Below are positions 11,077-23,894 of a DNA stretch of 64,000 bases, piece after piece. The stretch is from Acanthopleura granulata (Eukaryota > Mollusca > Polyplacophora > Chitonida > Chitonidae). The DNA lies in assembly GCA_016165875.1 (NCBI GenBank), contig JABBOT010000080.1, positions 36,989,763 to 37,053,762 of the forward strand, written 5' to 3'. The notes below the pieces were generated by a model. The model worked only from the letters and a program-made list of their open reading frames with translations. It searched no databases and had not been told where the DNA came from. The stretch's first letter is position 1; each line of letters starts with the position of its first letter. The translations under genes were made by a program, and so were the position numbers.

Positions 11077-14000
11077 CAGATTATGAGTTAAAGGTGCAGC
11101 GATTAGGGTACAGCTAACAAACAGGGCTAAAAACAGGGCGAAAAGTGTATGTAATCATGGTCAAGTACTGTAACGCGTGTGGGAGCCGGGTAAAAGTGAT
11201 TCACGTAGCTTCTATTGGGCTGCATGCGTTGTTTGTCCAATTCAGCCGAGTAGATTAGTTGAAGTAAACTGGGTGGCAGTTACTCGAATAAGATAATATT
11301 TATGTGAATAGGGCTTCAGGAAACAATTAAACACAGGTTATATCGTAAGAGGTCGTGAGGACGAGATCTGGACGTCTGCAACTGGTCTATGGTTTTCGTC
11401 AGACATACCAATATTCCAACCATAAAAATGAACGCTATCATGTAAGTGGAAATATTCTGGAGTATGCACGCCGTTAAGCACTAATTACATCAGTAAATAA
11501 CTGGCACAATTCTCAGAGCACATACACAGTTGTCTCACACAACCTTTCATTGATACTTATATACTTCAAGGAAGTGCACAAATTAAAACATAGTCCTCTT
11601 CGTACGCACTAGCGGTCTCAGAGCACGGCTAAAATGATGCAGTTCATATACTCCCGGTCTGAATGAGTGAAACGTTTATACAATACAGTAAACCTGTTGA
11701 GAAAGACATGTTGTTCTCGCAGGATGAACTTCGCTAACTGCACTAGACTGACGAACTAGCTGTAACCTAGTGCCTTTAAATACTGAAAAAGTCTTGCATA
11801 TGAAATCACCGGGATCCAAAAAGTTCCTCAGCACTGTACTGATACCTAATTAACCTGTGACACGGAGGCAAGAACATCGAAAGGCCACTCACCCCGTCCG
11901 TTGAACATTTAACCCGTATAAATGACACGCACATGCAACAAATATTGCTCGATACATACATTGAAAATTATGAAAAAATGAACCAAGAAACATATACATA
12001 ACGAATGAAACGCATACAGTACGAATAAAACACTCATTGCACGCTATTCGAAGAAAATGAAAGCCACTTATTGAAACATTGGTGAGAATGTTGCACACAT
12101 TACTTTTAACAATTTCTGCGTCCAGATGAAATGCAATAAGAATTTCTCAATTTCTCAATGTACCTCGCGTTAATTTTGTTGAAAATAATTGTCATGTAAA
12201 TCTTTTTCTTTATGTGTACATTACAGAATTACCTTTCAATTGTAGTTATTTGCCTACTTGCACATAACATGGTGTTCTAATCCCACCCATGCCGACACAA
12301 AATTCCACTGCGGCTTTACCTGTATACATCAAGAGGAGTGTCACGTATATCCGTGATAATAATGAGAAACGGAAGTTCGTTTAGGTACCCCGGTTTCCGC
12401 CATCAACAAAACTGGCCATGCGCCTTTAAATTATGCCGATGACGCCGGTGCAAGTTGTCATCGTTTCACCACTGGAAACAGACAGTCTTTTCCTCCTGTA
12501 TAATATATCCGGAGTAGCCTCGTATCCCCCTTCAATATGTTTTGCCTTTTAAATACATATATATGGATGACTCTTCACTCTTGACGTTCCCTTCGAATCA
12601 CACATTATAATATATAACGGTTATTTCAAACACATGGTCCATATACAGTTGAATACATGATAAAGTGAAGTGATGGGGAAAGTGAGATTTGAAAGAGCTG
12701 CCGAAAAGTCTCTTGCATAATACAATTCAGTGTAACAGTTCATTCCATTTTGAATGTATTGATGACACAAAGATAATATCTGATGCCAGATTGGTCCTCA
12801 GTAAAATATTACGACTGGAACGCCTAATGTGAAGTCACATCTCTCTCTTCATTTTCTCTTATTTGTCTTCGATACATTTTGATAATAGGTAATTTTTATG
12901 AAATAATCGGTGATGAATTCCTGTGGGTCATTGTAATAAAATGTTAAAGGAATTTAAGGCGCTATGACAAATGTGAAAATCATTTGAAAAATGTCTCAAA
13001 ACCACCTTTGAAATTAATAACTTATGTGCCATTTCTGGGTGACAAAAAATAATAAATATGATTAATGGAATTATTTCCAAACAATTTTCTTTCGCCCTTC
13101 ATTATGGGATTTGTACCTGAATGACGTCATGACGTCATAGATGCAAACAAGATATATGTACATTGTCCGTACAACGATCACTTGGATTTATGTTGAAAAT
13201 ACTTAAGTTATTTTTAATGTAGATTTCTAGTACATGTCTGTTGTTCACATACCAGAGTACCCACATAGTACAGAGGTTTAGTTTGCTGCTAGCAGCGAGT
13301 TTCCGCGAGTCACTAGTACAATCACTGAATAGACATGGAGAAGAAAATTAATCGTGAAAAGGAACTATTTTCTTTTCGTAATTGGATTTCTAAGCTATTT
13401 GGGGGTTATAAAAGAGATGAAATGTTCAAATGAAGTTATAGAAGTGAATTTACGTTGCTATATGCAACGCCCAGTAATTCTCGGCTTGGTGGGCGCTACT
13501 GGTCCGTGTAGGTCTATGCCACACCCACAATCTGACAACGCGCTATGTTTTGAAATTTAAATTCATAACATATAAGTATGAGTTTGTCTCTCATAATGAG
13601 ATGTGCTGAATGTATTTATGTTTTTTTAATCTCACATTTGAAGTCGGCATTTGTTTTAAGACGTACCTGCATTAATCCTTAAGATAGGCTTAGGCCTGTC
13701 AAGGCGCAGTTCGAGGGCTAGTGATCAGTGGTAAGTCTAAGCCTTGCGGCATACTCACCACTTTGCTGTAGAACTAGCTCTTCAACTTATGTTAGGAATT
13801 ATTTTAAAGCAACTGACTGGCAATAACTGTACCGGTATATTTTAATTATCACTGTTCATAACAGTGGCCTTACTAATTCCACACTTTTTTCTGTTGTCAT
13901 GATTATGCAAGGGCGACTATCACAGAAATCGTATCGATCCCAAATGTTTTAATGCAAGAGTTACCTGCCGCTGTCGATGTCACTTTAGGTGGGAATTTTG

Positions 14001-16260
14001 AGCTACACGATGCTGAAAATGATGTGTGAAGAGGTAAGTGCAATCGACGACAAATTTCGTTTTTGACTGCAGCTGTGAAGAAGGTAAAATGTATGTGCAT
14101 TGTACAAATGTTGTAACTTGTACTGAGTTCTTGTAACATCGATCATTGCTGAATTTTCGCGATTGCACCAACATATAAAGGGTTACTAAGGGTCCTATTT
14201 TCGGGGTATATTTTTTTTCTCTATGTTTTAGTGTTTACAGTGTTAATGTCTTAATTATTTGAAGTTGAGAAGAGAAATCGGTTAGGAGTTGTAAACTGTT
14301 TACATCCCATGGCAGAGGATATGACGTCAGTTCACTGACTTTTCACAACAAACATTTAAGAAGTGGGTCAATGACAAGCAGTAGCAATGCATCAACCACA
14401 ACTTTACCACACCCCTTTCACCCCTGTCAAGCTTTCAGCATTTGATTAGCTCTGGTCACACTGCTGTTTAAGTGCACATTCAAAGATTTGCAGCTGTGCA
14501 GGGCATGACTCCAGTGTACATACAGTGTACTCCAGTAACTAATCAGTATGGATGTATCTTAAATAGTTGTATAAATAATTGAAATATAAGTTCTGATCAT
14601 GCAGCTTAAATCGTAAGTGTTGATGACCCAGTGATTCTAACCATGGACACAATGGAGGTATTCATAATCCACATACCTGGGTACTGGGTTTTCCGCCATG
14701 TCTGTACTAGCCACAAAATGTTAGCATTCATGACACAGGACGACGTAATGATGTTATTATCACACAAGTGTAATTAGCCTTGATGACCCATTAAGTTTAA
14801 AGGATACATCAGTGGTATTTCAAGGACAAGTGTTTCAGGTATAATGTAAAATGTAAGGAGAGAAAAAGAAAGACACATAAACTGGAAAGATATTAAAAAC
14901 CACAGAAAACTGCAGAGAATTACATCAGTAATCATATTGGCAGGGTCAAGTACAACTGTTTAATTTAGGACCCTTTTCAGTCTCATAATTTGGGAGTAAA
15001 ATCAAGAAATTGTTGAGTTTTATCTAGTAATAGGCTAAATATGAGATTAATAACAAGGATATTGATTCAGGAATGGGCAGCATCAAATCACACATTTTCA
15101 ATGTTCATCAAAGTGAATTTCTTACCCTGATGTAAGTATTTTGTATCCTCTTTATTTTTGACCTTTTTAACTTACTTTGGGCACCCATTTTGGGTATGAA
15201 AATTTGTGTGCTTGGGACCATGATTGGTCAAGGCAAAATTGTTTTGTTTTGTTTTTTTCATTCCAAGGATAAATCATTAGACAGTTGGGCCATCAAGGAC
15301 ATCAGATCTGCATAGCCTCTCTTATTCCACTGACATATCAGTCACCCTGAAAGACAATCATCATTCTTCCTTTTTGCTGATTTGAACACTTCCATCACTC
15401 TTAGAGCCAGACATTGCCTCACCCAACAGCGTTCACAGTTCCACACAGGTGCTTTGTCCTCATAGACACATGTATAAGTACATATGCCAGATATGTACAT
15501 ATTACATGGAGATTCAAGGGAGCGTTGTTCCGAATATCTTGCTGTCAGGAATTTAGGATCATGTAAAGTATTTAATACATAATTTAGCTCTTTCTTATAT
15601 GTAACCAGTGACTGCAGTAAGACAGAATGTACATGAAATTAAAAATGACACTTTATGTTATCTTCGTCCTGTTCTTTAATCCTTTAGAGTGCTTTTTCAA
15701 GGTTACATTTTTTTTAAACTCAGAACTTGCTAAATCCATTAAAATCCTGTCTTTATTTTATAAATTATATTATTATTATTATAATTTCCCTTTCCAATTT
15801 CCCTTCAGTGAAGCTACTCTGGGAGATGATATTGTTCACAGTTTCCTTGTAAACATACTTTCACCACTTTAATTCTGCTACATGTAAATCTCACCTCATT
15901 CCAGGTGCATTAGATGGAGCTAATTGATGCCAAGGCCCCTAGTACATATAGATGATAAGCAGATCAGTTTTGTCTTTGTTTTTGTTGTAAATTGAAATTG
16001 CACACAGTAATTTAGCTAAAAACGTACAACAATGACAACAAGGTTCTAACACATGATTAAAGTTGCTGTACAACTATACAAAATCATCAAACACATAGGC
16101 CAGTCAGCACGACCAGTGGACATGTGGTTGATTTGCGACCAAGAGAGGCAACATGTGCATCCCTCATTTTTTATGTTACATGTAGTCCTTCAGAGTCCTG
16201 GGCAGACATTGTTTTGTTGAATTTCCAATATTTTGAGTTTTTTGAGAACATGCTTTCATA
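11077..16260. other. Gene-poor interval with a CRE-motif cluster
   Basis: No exon is convincing. Two CpG-bearing spots may be promoter-like: 12360-12480, where the minus strand has ATGGCGGAAACC with only a short open frame, and 13270-13340. Perfect TGACGTCA sites lie at 13122, 13130 and 14322. Confidence 0.4.
13122..13137. promoter_or_regulatory. Two abutting consensus CRE octamers
   Basis: TGACGTCATGACGTCA is two perfect palindromic CREB/ATF sites with no spacer. A third copy is at 14322-14329 and another at 6034-6041. Function is inferred from the motif only. Confidence 0.4.
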
Positions 16261-16267
16261 ACCCTGC

Positions 16268-17774
16268 AATTTTCATTGCGTCCAGGAGAGAAGTTTGTTG
16301 TTTTGTCATCCCTCAATTTTGAGCTGTGGCTAGATGAGAAAATGTTTCATTGTGTCCAGGAGAGAAGTTTGTTGTTTTGTCATCCCTCAGTTTTGAGCTG
16401 TGACTAGATGAGAAAATGTTTTATTGTGTCCCAGAGAGAAGTTTGTTGTTTTGTCATCCCGCAGTTTTGAGCTGTGACTAGTTGAGAACATGTTTCATTG
16501 TGTCCAGGAGAGAAGTTTGTTGTTTTGTCATCCCTCAGTTTTGAGCTGTGACTAGATGAGAAAATGTTTTATTGTGTCCAGGAGAGAAGTTTGTTGTTTT
16601 GTCATCCCTCAGTTTTGAGCTGTGACTAGATGAGAAAATGTTTCATTGTGTCCAGGAGAGAAGTTTGTTGTTTTGTCATCCCTCAGTTTTGAGCTGTGAC
16701 TAGATGAGAAAATGTTTTATTGTGTCCAGGAGAGAAGTTTGTTGTTTTGTCATCCCGCAGTTTTGAGCTGTGACTAGATGAGAAAATGTTTTATTGTGTC
16801 CCAGAGAGAAGTTTGTTGTTTTGTCATCCCTCAGTTTTGAGCTGTGACTAGATGAGAAAATGTTTTATTGTGTCCAGGAGAGAAGTTTGTTGTTTTGTCA
16901 TCCCTCAGTTTTGAGCTGTGACTAGATGAGAAAATGTTTCATTGTGTCCAGGAGAGAAGTTTGTTGTTTTGTCATCCCTCAGTTTTGAGCTGTGGCTAGA
17001 TGAGAAAATGTTTCATTGTGTCCAGGAGAGAAATTTGTTGTTTTGTCATCCCTCAGTTTTGAGCTGTGACTAGATGAGAAAATGTTTCATTGTGTCCAGG
17101 AGAGAAGTTTGTTGTTTTGTCATCCCTCAGTTTTGAGCTGTGACTAGATGAGAACATGTTTTATTGTGTCCAGGAGAGAAGTTTGTTGTTTTGTCATCCC
17201 TCAGTTTTGAGCTGTGACTAGATGAGAAAATGTTTCATTGTGTCCAGGAGAGAAGTTTGTTGTTTTGTCATCCCTCAGTTTTGAGCTGTGACTAGATGAG
17301 AAAATGTTTCATTGTGTCCAGGAGAGAAGTTTGTTGTTTTGTCATCCCTCAGTTTTGAGCTGTGACTAGATGAGAAAATGTTTTATTGTGTCCCAGAGAG
17401 AAGTTTGTTGTTTTGTCATCCCTCAGTTTTGAGCTGTGACTAGATGAGAAAATGTTTTATTGTGTCCAGGAGAGAAGTTTGTTGTTTTGTCATCCCTCAG
17501 TTTTGAGCTGTGACTAGATGAGAAAATGTTTCATTGTGTCCAGGAGAGAAGTTTGTTGTTTTGTCATCCCGCAGTTTTGAGCTGTGACTAGATGAGAAAA
17601 TGTTTTATTGTGTCCCAGAGAGAAGTTTGTTGTTTTGTCATCCCTCAGTTTTGAGCTGTGACTAGATGAGAAAATGTTTTATTGTGTCCAGGAGAGAAGT
17701 TTGTTGTTTTGTCATCCCTCAATTTTGAGCTGTGACTAGATGAGAAAATGTTTTATTGTGTCCAGGAGAGAAGA
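16268..17774. repeat. 74-bp minisatellite, about 20 copies
   Basis: The unit contains TTGTGTCCAGGAGAGAAG, TTTGTTGTTTTGTCATCCCT, CAGTTTTGAGCTGTGACTAG and ATGAGAAAATG. The period is exactly 74 across the array. Variant sites (TCCAGG or TCCCAG, CCTCAG or CCCGCAG, CATTG or TATTG) recur. Decayed relatives (ATCCCTCAATTTTG) continue to about 18050. Confidence 0.96.
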
Positions 17775-19012
17775 ACATTGTGCATTATAATAGTGAAGAT
17801 GTTTATTAATTCCTTGTATTTAAATTGTGTACAGAGAAGAGCCTTAAAGCTTTGATATTACTATGAACGATTGTTTTTAATCCAACACTCTGGAGTTGAG
17901 TCCAACACAGAAGATATTTGCTTGTAATCCCTCAATTTTGGTTATGTCCACATGAATACATGTTTTATTGTGATCCCTGTATTTGAGGTGTGTCTGCAAG
18001 AGAAGTTATTGAAATCTCTCCAACTGAGTGTTTCATTGTACTACCTCTATTTTCACTGTTCACAGTTTGCAGACCCTGGCGTTGTGTGAATCTACAGTCT
18101 GACACTCCTGTGACAGTATCTGGTGAATACTGAGCTCGTCACATGCTGCGCTCTCGTTGCTTAATTTGCTACACAGGATGCCAATCCCTTCACTTAGCTG
18201 ACAGGGACTGCAGTAAGGCAGGCCATGCTACACTGCCACACTCGGCGCATCTTGAAGCCATAGCCAATACTCCATTCCCATATCCCCCGCCCAGGACCTC
18301 AATCTTGGCGTCATTAAAGCCACCTTGCCCTATATCTCTCTTCGTAAAGCTCGGTGGAATTACCTCACGAATCAGGCTGAAATTAAGCGGTGTGTTTTCT
18401 GGGTGTCAACTGGTGTGGAAAGTGTCAATGTGGACTGGATGCAGTCTTGTGTTTAAATGAAACTTTGGTGCTCCACCAAAGCTTCCAGTCTCGCCGAAAT
18501 GTTCAATAAAATGAGGAGCCTGACCTGGTAGCTCATGAAGCATGCTGATTAATATGCCAGCCGGAAAGTTAGGGAAACAGTAAACACGGAAATCAGCATA
18601 TGTGCTCGGGACTTCTTACAGTAGGTCGTGTACTGAAGTGTATATATAGTTGCTCTTCACTTCCCCTTTTGGTTTGACACATGCATTTACAGATAATAGA
18701 TTCTGTTTTCAGATTGAAAGCAAAAGTTTATTGGTGAGGAAACCAGAATGGCTCAAAAAACGCATGCAAACATTGCTTTTTATGGCTTTGTGAAGTCACA
18801 GCTTGATGAACATGCTGAACCAGAGGGTGTCTAGAATCTAGCAGATGAGTGTATTTATCCAGCAAGAACCCAGCAAATTGTGCCATGAAATTCATGTAAT
18901 GTGAAGTCATGCTTTAGAACCAGAGTTCCATGTTATCAGATAATTTTTATGTGAGTTCTGTCATATTGGAGAAAATTCATGTTGAGAAGTGGTGGATTTT
19001 GTATCACATGAA

Positions 19013-19985
19013 CAGTATCCCACAGTCCTCCACAACCCAGACCATCAGTATTTAGACCACTGTTGCAGATCTAGTGCCTCCTGTACATATACAGTGTGCT
19101 CAGTCCTCCATGACCCAGACCATCAATATTTAGACCACTGCTGCAGTATTAGTACCTCCTGTACAAGTACACAGTGCTCAGTCCTCCACAACCCAGACCA
19201 TCAGTATTTAGACCACCACTGCAGTACTAGTACCTCCTGTACAAGTACACAGTGCTCAGTCCTCCACAACCCAGACCATCAGTATTTAGACCACCACTGC
19301 AGTACTAGTACCTCCTGTACAAGTACACAGTGCTCAGTCCTCCACAACCCAGGCCATCAGTATTTAGACCACCACTGCAGTACTAATGCCTCCTGTACAT
19401 GTACACAGTGCTCAATCCGCCCGTGACTCAGACCATCAATATTTAGACCACTGCTGCAGTATTAGTACCTCCTGTACATGTACACAGTGCTCAGTCCTCC
19501 ATGACCCAGACCATCAGTACTAGTGCCTCCTGTACATGTACACAGTGCTCAGTCCTCCATGACCCAGACCATCAGTACTAGTGCCTCCTGTACATGTACA
19601 CAGTGCTCAGTCCTCCATGACCCAGACCATCAGTACTAGTGCCTCCTGTACATGTACACAGTGCTCAGTCCTCCATGACCCAGACCATCAGTATTTAGAC
19701 CACCACTGCAGTACTAGTACCTCCTGTACATGTACACTGTGCTCAGTCCTCCATGACCCAGGTCATCAGTATTTAGACCGCCCCTGCAGTACTAGTGCCT
19801 CCTGTACATGTACACAGTGCTCAGTCCTCCATGACCCAGGTCATCAGTATTTAGACCGCCCCTGCAGTACTAGTGCTTCCTGTACATGTACACAGTGCTC
19901 AGTCCCGCAATACTAGTGCCTCCTGTACTTGCACACAGTGCTCAGTCCTCCATGCCCCAGACCATCATCATTTAGATCACTGCTT
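19013..19985. repeat. 78-bp minisatellite with 58-bp deletion variants
   Basis: The 78-bp unit contains CACAGTGCTCAGTCCTCCAT, GACCCAGACCATCAGTATTT, AGACCACCACTGCAGTACTA and GTGCCTCCTGTACATGTA. Between about 19480 and 19700 several units are 58 bp because the 20 bp between two CAGTA words are missing. Cys-rich open frames at 19581-19916 and 18989-19426 are by-products of the 26-codon period. Confidence 0.95.
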
Positions 19986-21073
19986 CAGTTCTGGTGCCTC
20001 CTACCTGATCCACATATCACAACCTTAAATGGACTTCTTAGTAGACAGGCCCCAAATGCTGCACTTGAGTGACTTCTCGGCTGGATAGAATCAATGAGGC
20101 ACGTTGGCAAATTTTCAGAATTACCCCCAATGACTGGTTGCCATGGCGATAAGGAAACTTTTCAGGACAGGGGAGTTTATCAATGGCCACAATGTCTGTT
20201 CATTGTGACTGATAGGGTAACCATGTTAGGTGCCAGCGTATCCTTTCAACGCTTCCATCAAAGCCTTCCCTGGAGTCAGCGACTGGTTTGATGATCACCA
20301 CGATGAGGTCTCTTGTCCAAGAAAATTGCCTAATGCTGTCCATTCTGACATTGGTGGAGACAGATCAATTTGTTGTGGTCAGCCATCCACTCTATTAATC
20401 TGTTCTTGTGGATGTTCAAGAGTGGATGGGTTGAGGGCCCTCCTCAGAAGTTTTCAGACGCTGCTATACTCATTAACATCCTTTTTGTTCAGGCAAAAGA
20501 TGTTGACCCTAATCATGTTTATATGGCTGTGCTGAGACAAGTGGGTCGGAAATGTACTGTAGCCTCTCGCTAGTAAGACACCGAGATTGAATTTTGACAC
20601 TTCTACATTGTACCTGCTGAAAATGTGGCTTAGTTGGATATTCTCGTTTTGGCTTAATCTCTCTGATGATAGATTTGTCATCTCCGCATGTCTGTTTGGA
20701 TATATATCATACTGATATGAAATTTTCTGTATGAATGCGTGGCCGAAAACCCTTGCTGTGAACCCTCTGAGATGATGACGCCGTTCTTCTTTCCTACACA
20801 GTTTAGCCCGTCAGATATTGAATTGTAAATGGCATCCTAAATTTCCATGAACGACTTAGTTATCTTTTTCACACAAGATAACCCATTGGACGTGTTAAAC
20901 TGGTCTATAAGTTTGTGTCTGGAATGCTAAATTCTCATAATACCATGCATTGGATTGTTTTCTGTTTTTGTCTGATAACAGATGAAACAGTGTTGAACCC
21001 TAATCTTAATATTTGTTGGTTTTCACATATTCCATCTTGAACATTATTTGTATGAACTTATCGTGTAATTATA

Positions 21074-21317
21074 GCCTCCGTGGCTCATTTGGTTAGCGTT
21101 TTAGTGCAGTGCAATGACCCAGAAGCCTCCCACCAATGGCATTGCTGTGAGTTCAAATCCAGCTCATGCTGGCTTCCTCTCCGGCCGTACATGGGAAGGT
21201 CTGCCAGCAACCTGCAGATGGTCGTGGGTTTCCCCCGAGTTTCCTCGCACCATAATGTGTCGTATAAGTGAAATATTCTTGAGTATGGCGTAAAACATCA
21301 ATCAAACAAATGAATAA
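21074..21317 (+). mobile_element. SINE family A, full-length copy
   Basis: The tRNA-like head has an A box at 21081-21092 (TGGCTCATTTGG) and a B box at 21151-21160 (GTTCAAATCC). The body contains CCGAGTTTCCTCGCACCATA and GTGAAATATTCTTGAGTATG. The tail is AATCAAACAAATGAATAAA. The conserved body suggests one of the core-domain SINE superfamilies, but the exact superfamily is not assigned. Confidence 0.85.
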
Positions 21318-22021
21318 ACCTTGTAATGAAACATTGCTATGGGTGGCATTTGTCCATGTATAGTGTCAAATGGCAGGCCTAACATTGTGTTCTGATGCTC
21401 ACATCTGCCTTTTTCTCTGACATTTCATTCGAAAACATTATCTCCTTTGACTTCTTTTGGAGAATATTTTGAGAACATATTTAAAGGTTATTGTGGCCTA
21501 ATTCCAAGTAAACATAGACCTGACAGTATGCCCTAATATGGCGCACAAATTCCATCTTGTCTTATCCCAACTACATGTAAATGGTATATGTTTTAATAAT
21601 GTAAATGTGGATGTAAATTGGACATCTACACAGCTTCTATGTTTGAGAAAGCTTAAATTGGGCGTCTTTAAGAATGTACTGAGTATCAGGAAACAGTTCA
21701 GAATGGATATTTTAAGTAAACATGAGAGACCTTCAGCCGTTTTGATTATATTAATTGCTGTGCTACATCCTGATTATTCCAGTGCCGAAATTTAATGATA
21801 TTCTGGCAATTGTCTGGGTTTGTCTCTTGCATCATTTCACAAGGCCATGTCTTTGTATTAGTGTTTCTGATCATTTGCCCTTCTATTCCACTAGCTTTGT
21901 TGGCAAAAGGATTAGGCGGTGGTTATGGTGGTGTGTGGAGAGTGGCTGCATCCTGCTAGGGACAGCTTGGTTACATGGCCCTGGGATCTGATCACCCCTG
22001 TCTCATTATTGTTATGTGCAG

Positions 22022-22259
22022 ATGGTTGTTAGCTGACGCCAGCGGGAGTGCAGGCCTCGTGTGCCGACCAGAAATCGACTGCCGACTGGCGGGATTCCAC
22101 TTCTGGGTGTTCCTCTGGGAAAGAGGCAAGGTTTTAACGACTTGTCGACTATCAGCATCAGATCACTCCCTATCATCAGTCTGTGGTATTGATTCGAAAA
22201 ATTGGGGGGCCATGCCCGCCAGGCTGTATGTTAGCCCTCTTGCCCCAAAAGATTCGAAG
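22022..22259 (+). CDS. Candidate internal exon, product unknown
   Basis: An acceptor TTGTTATGTGCAG| and a donor GATTCGAAG|GTGAGT frame 238 bp that is open in one phase only for 79 codons, beginning WLLADASG and ending PLAPKDSK. CpG content is higher than in the flanks. No domain is recognised. It could belong to the gene that starts at 9868, but the phases do not join directly, so another exon would be required. The open length alone could be chance. Confidence 0.3.
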
Positions 22260-22587
22260 GTGAGTACAGCTAAGTTCACATCTGTTTTCGCTTTGTTGGT
22301 TTTTCCATGTCCTAAGCGATTAATAAATACCTTGTCAGTCGTGCTGTTAAAAAAAATACTTTAGTGTGTCATGCCGCGGTGACTGATGTCTGTACAGCTG
22401 GATATGCCTCACTCCATGTATTGGCCGGTTTATGTTTTTCTTCGCGATTCCACAACATTTGCTCCTGCGGATGGATTCTGAGTTAGTAAAGGTTTTATCT
22501 GCACCAACTGAGAATGGCGAAACTGAGCTGCTATATGACTTGACTCATCCTGTCAGGAGTGCCTGCAAGTAACTTCCCAGTTCTGTG

Positions 22588-22740
22588 TTGGTGTTTTATG
22601 CTGTACTCAAGAATATTTCACTCAAAAGACGACAGCCAGCATTGTGGTGGAAGGAAACCCACCACCGTTGGCAGGTTGCAGGGGAACTGTCCCACATATG
22701 ACATTAGAGGAAGTCAGCATGCATGCCAGATTTTGTCCTT
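22588..22740 (-). mobile_element. SINE family A, 5'-truncated copy
   Basis: On the minus strand it reads GGGTTTCCTTCCACCACAAT, then GTGAAATATTCTTGAGTACA, then GCATAAAACACCAAC. This is the body and tail of family A without the tRNA-like head. Confidence 0.75.
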
Positions 22741-23489
22741 CCTCTAGAAGCATTTCTATTGAGATGCAGTACTGCTGCGTTCTATCACCGAACAGAATAC
22801 ACTGTCTTTAAGTGAAACATTTTATATCAGGAAGTCTTCTGCCCAGGATAAATATTTTGTTGAAAACTTGTATCAGATCACGCAAAGCAAGTTATCTGTT
22901 ATCATGGTAATATTGTGTTGCTGTCCAGAATGTTTCCTACATCTAGCTTTAACCCTGACACTTTGAATGTATATGTAAAGTATGATTAATGGACTTACTG
23001 CTGGAAACAAATTTTCTCAGTGTATGGCTTTATGGTTTTATAATCTTTTTGTCGCTACTCCTATCCAGACAAATCATTAGGCATGAATGGTCCCTGGAAT
23101 TTGTAGTTTCCGATGATCTCTACTTGTAGAGGCGTTAGTGACAGCAAGAGCTCAGTGACACTCATGTGACCATTTGGGCCGTATATACTTTCACCAATTA
23201 ATGTCCAGCTAGTCTTTACATCACATGCTGTAAAATTGATTAGTTATTTGCCATTGAATGGTGATTTACCCAGCTCACCCCAGAGACCTCCATCCTGCCG
23301 TTGTAAGAGAAGATTTCCTGGCACTGTTAAATCAATCAGTCTTAAACACTATACCACGAATTGTCGCCCTTGATTAATCAAAAGAAGGCAGGTTTTCTGC
23401 TAAGTTAGATGAGACTGAGGCAGCAACTATATATTAAAAGGGCTGTGGCCTTCTTCATGAATCGTGTAGAACTAAATCTGCTGAGCATC

Positions 23490-23894
23490 TCACCCGTAAA
23501 CAAATTGTGTGGTTTTTTTTCTTAGTATGTAGTTTACGATGTTTCCTGAAAGCTTTCTTATGTTTTGTCTAGGAGGTGTAAAAATTATGTTGAAAGACAT
23601 GTTTTGTGAGGCCCCAGCAGTCAATCCAAATATGAAGTTGCCTGCATTGGTCAGGTAAATTGTCATAGCTGTTACAACATGGTGCGGAGGGGGCAAATGG
23701 AGAGATGTTAGTGTGAAAGTCAGCACATGTTCAAAGTTAAGTTTGCTGAACAGGTTGGACAGTGTTATGTTCATATCGGTAAAGTGTTTTTCTCTCACAA
23801 CTACTACTACAATGGAAATTGGCGTTTGGATCGTGCTCCGTCGGCTCACATGAAATGCAGCCATCGTGTGAGGGCTGTGACGTAATTTTTTCAA
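23490..23894 (-). CDS. Candidate minus-strand exon, extracellular-type sequence
   Basis: This 134-codon open frame has a central part, EHVLTFTLTSLHLPPPHH then AMTIYLTNAGN, with the alternating hydrophobic pattern of a beta-sandwich repeat. A possible acceptor lies at ACCTGTTCAG. It is not recognised as a named family. It may share a gene with the fragments at 25326-25436 and 26352-27123. Confidence 0.25.
   Translation of the reverse strand: MKKLRHSPHTMAAFHVSRRSTIQTPISIVVVVVREKHFTDMNITLSNLFSKLNFEHVLTFTLTSLHLPPPHHVVTAMTIYLTNAGNFIFGLTAGASQNMSFNIIFTPPRQNIRKLSGNIVNYILRKKTTQFVYG

Noticed and set aside
18989..19916. Cys/Ser/Thr-rich open frames resembling small secreted proteins
   Set aside because: Products of the 78-bp repeat; the same peptide appears in different frames after the 58-bp units shift the phase.
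20128..20142. GGTTGCCATGGCGAT as an RFX X-box
   Set aside because: The second half-site departs from RGYAAC and no promoter context is visible.
21074..21165. tRNA-like A and B boxes as a tRNA gene
   Set aside because: No cloverleaf acceptor stem is evident and the sequence continues into a SINE body; the other tRNA-like heads are the same.
21080..21271. 63-codon plus-strand frame
   Set aside because: It lies entirely inside a SINE family A copy.
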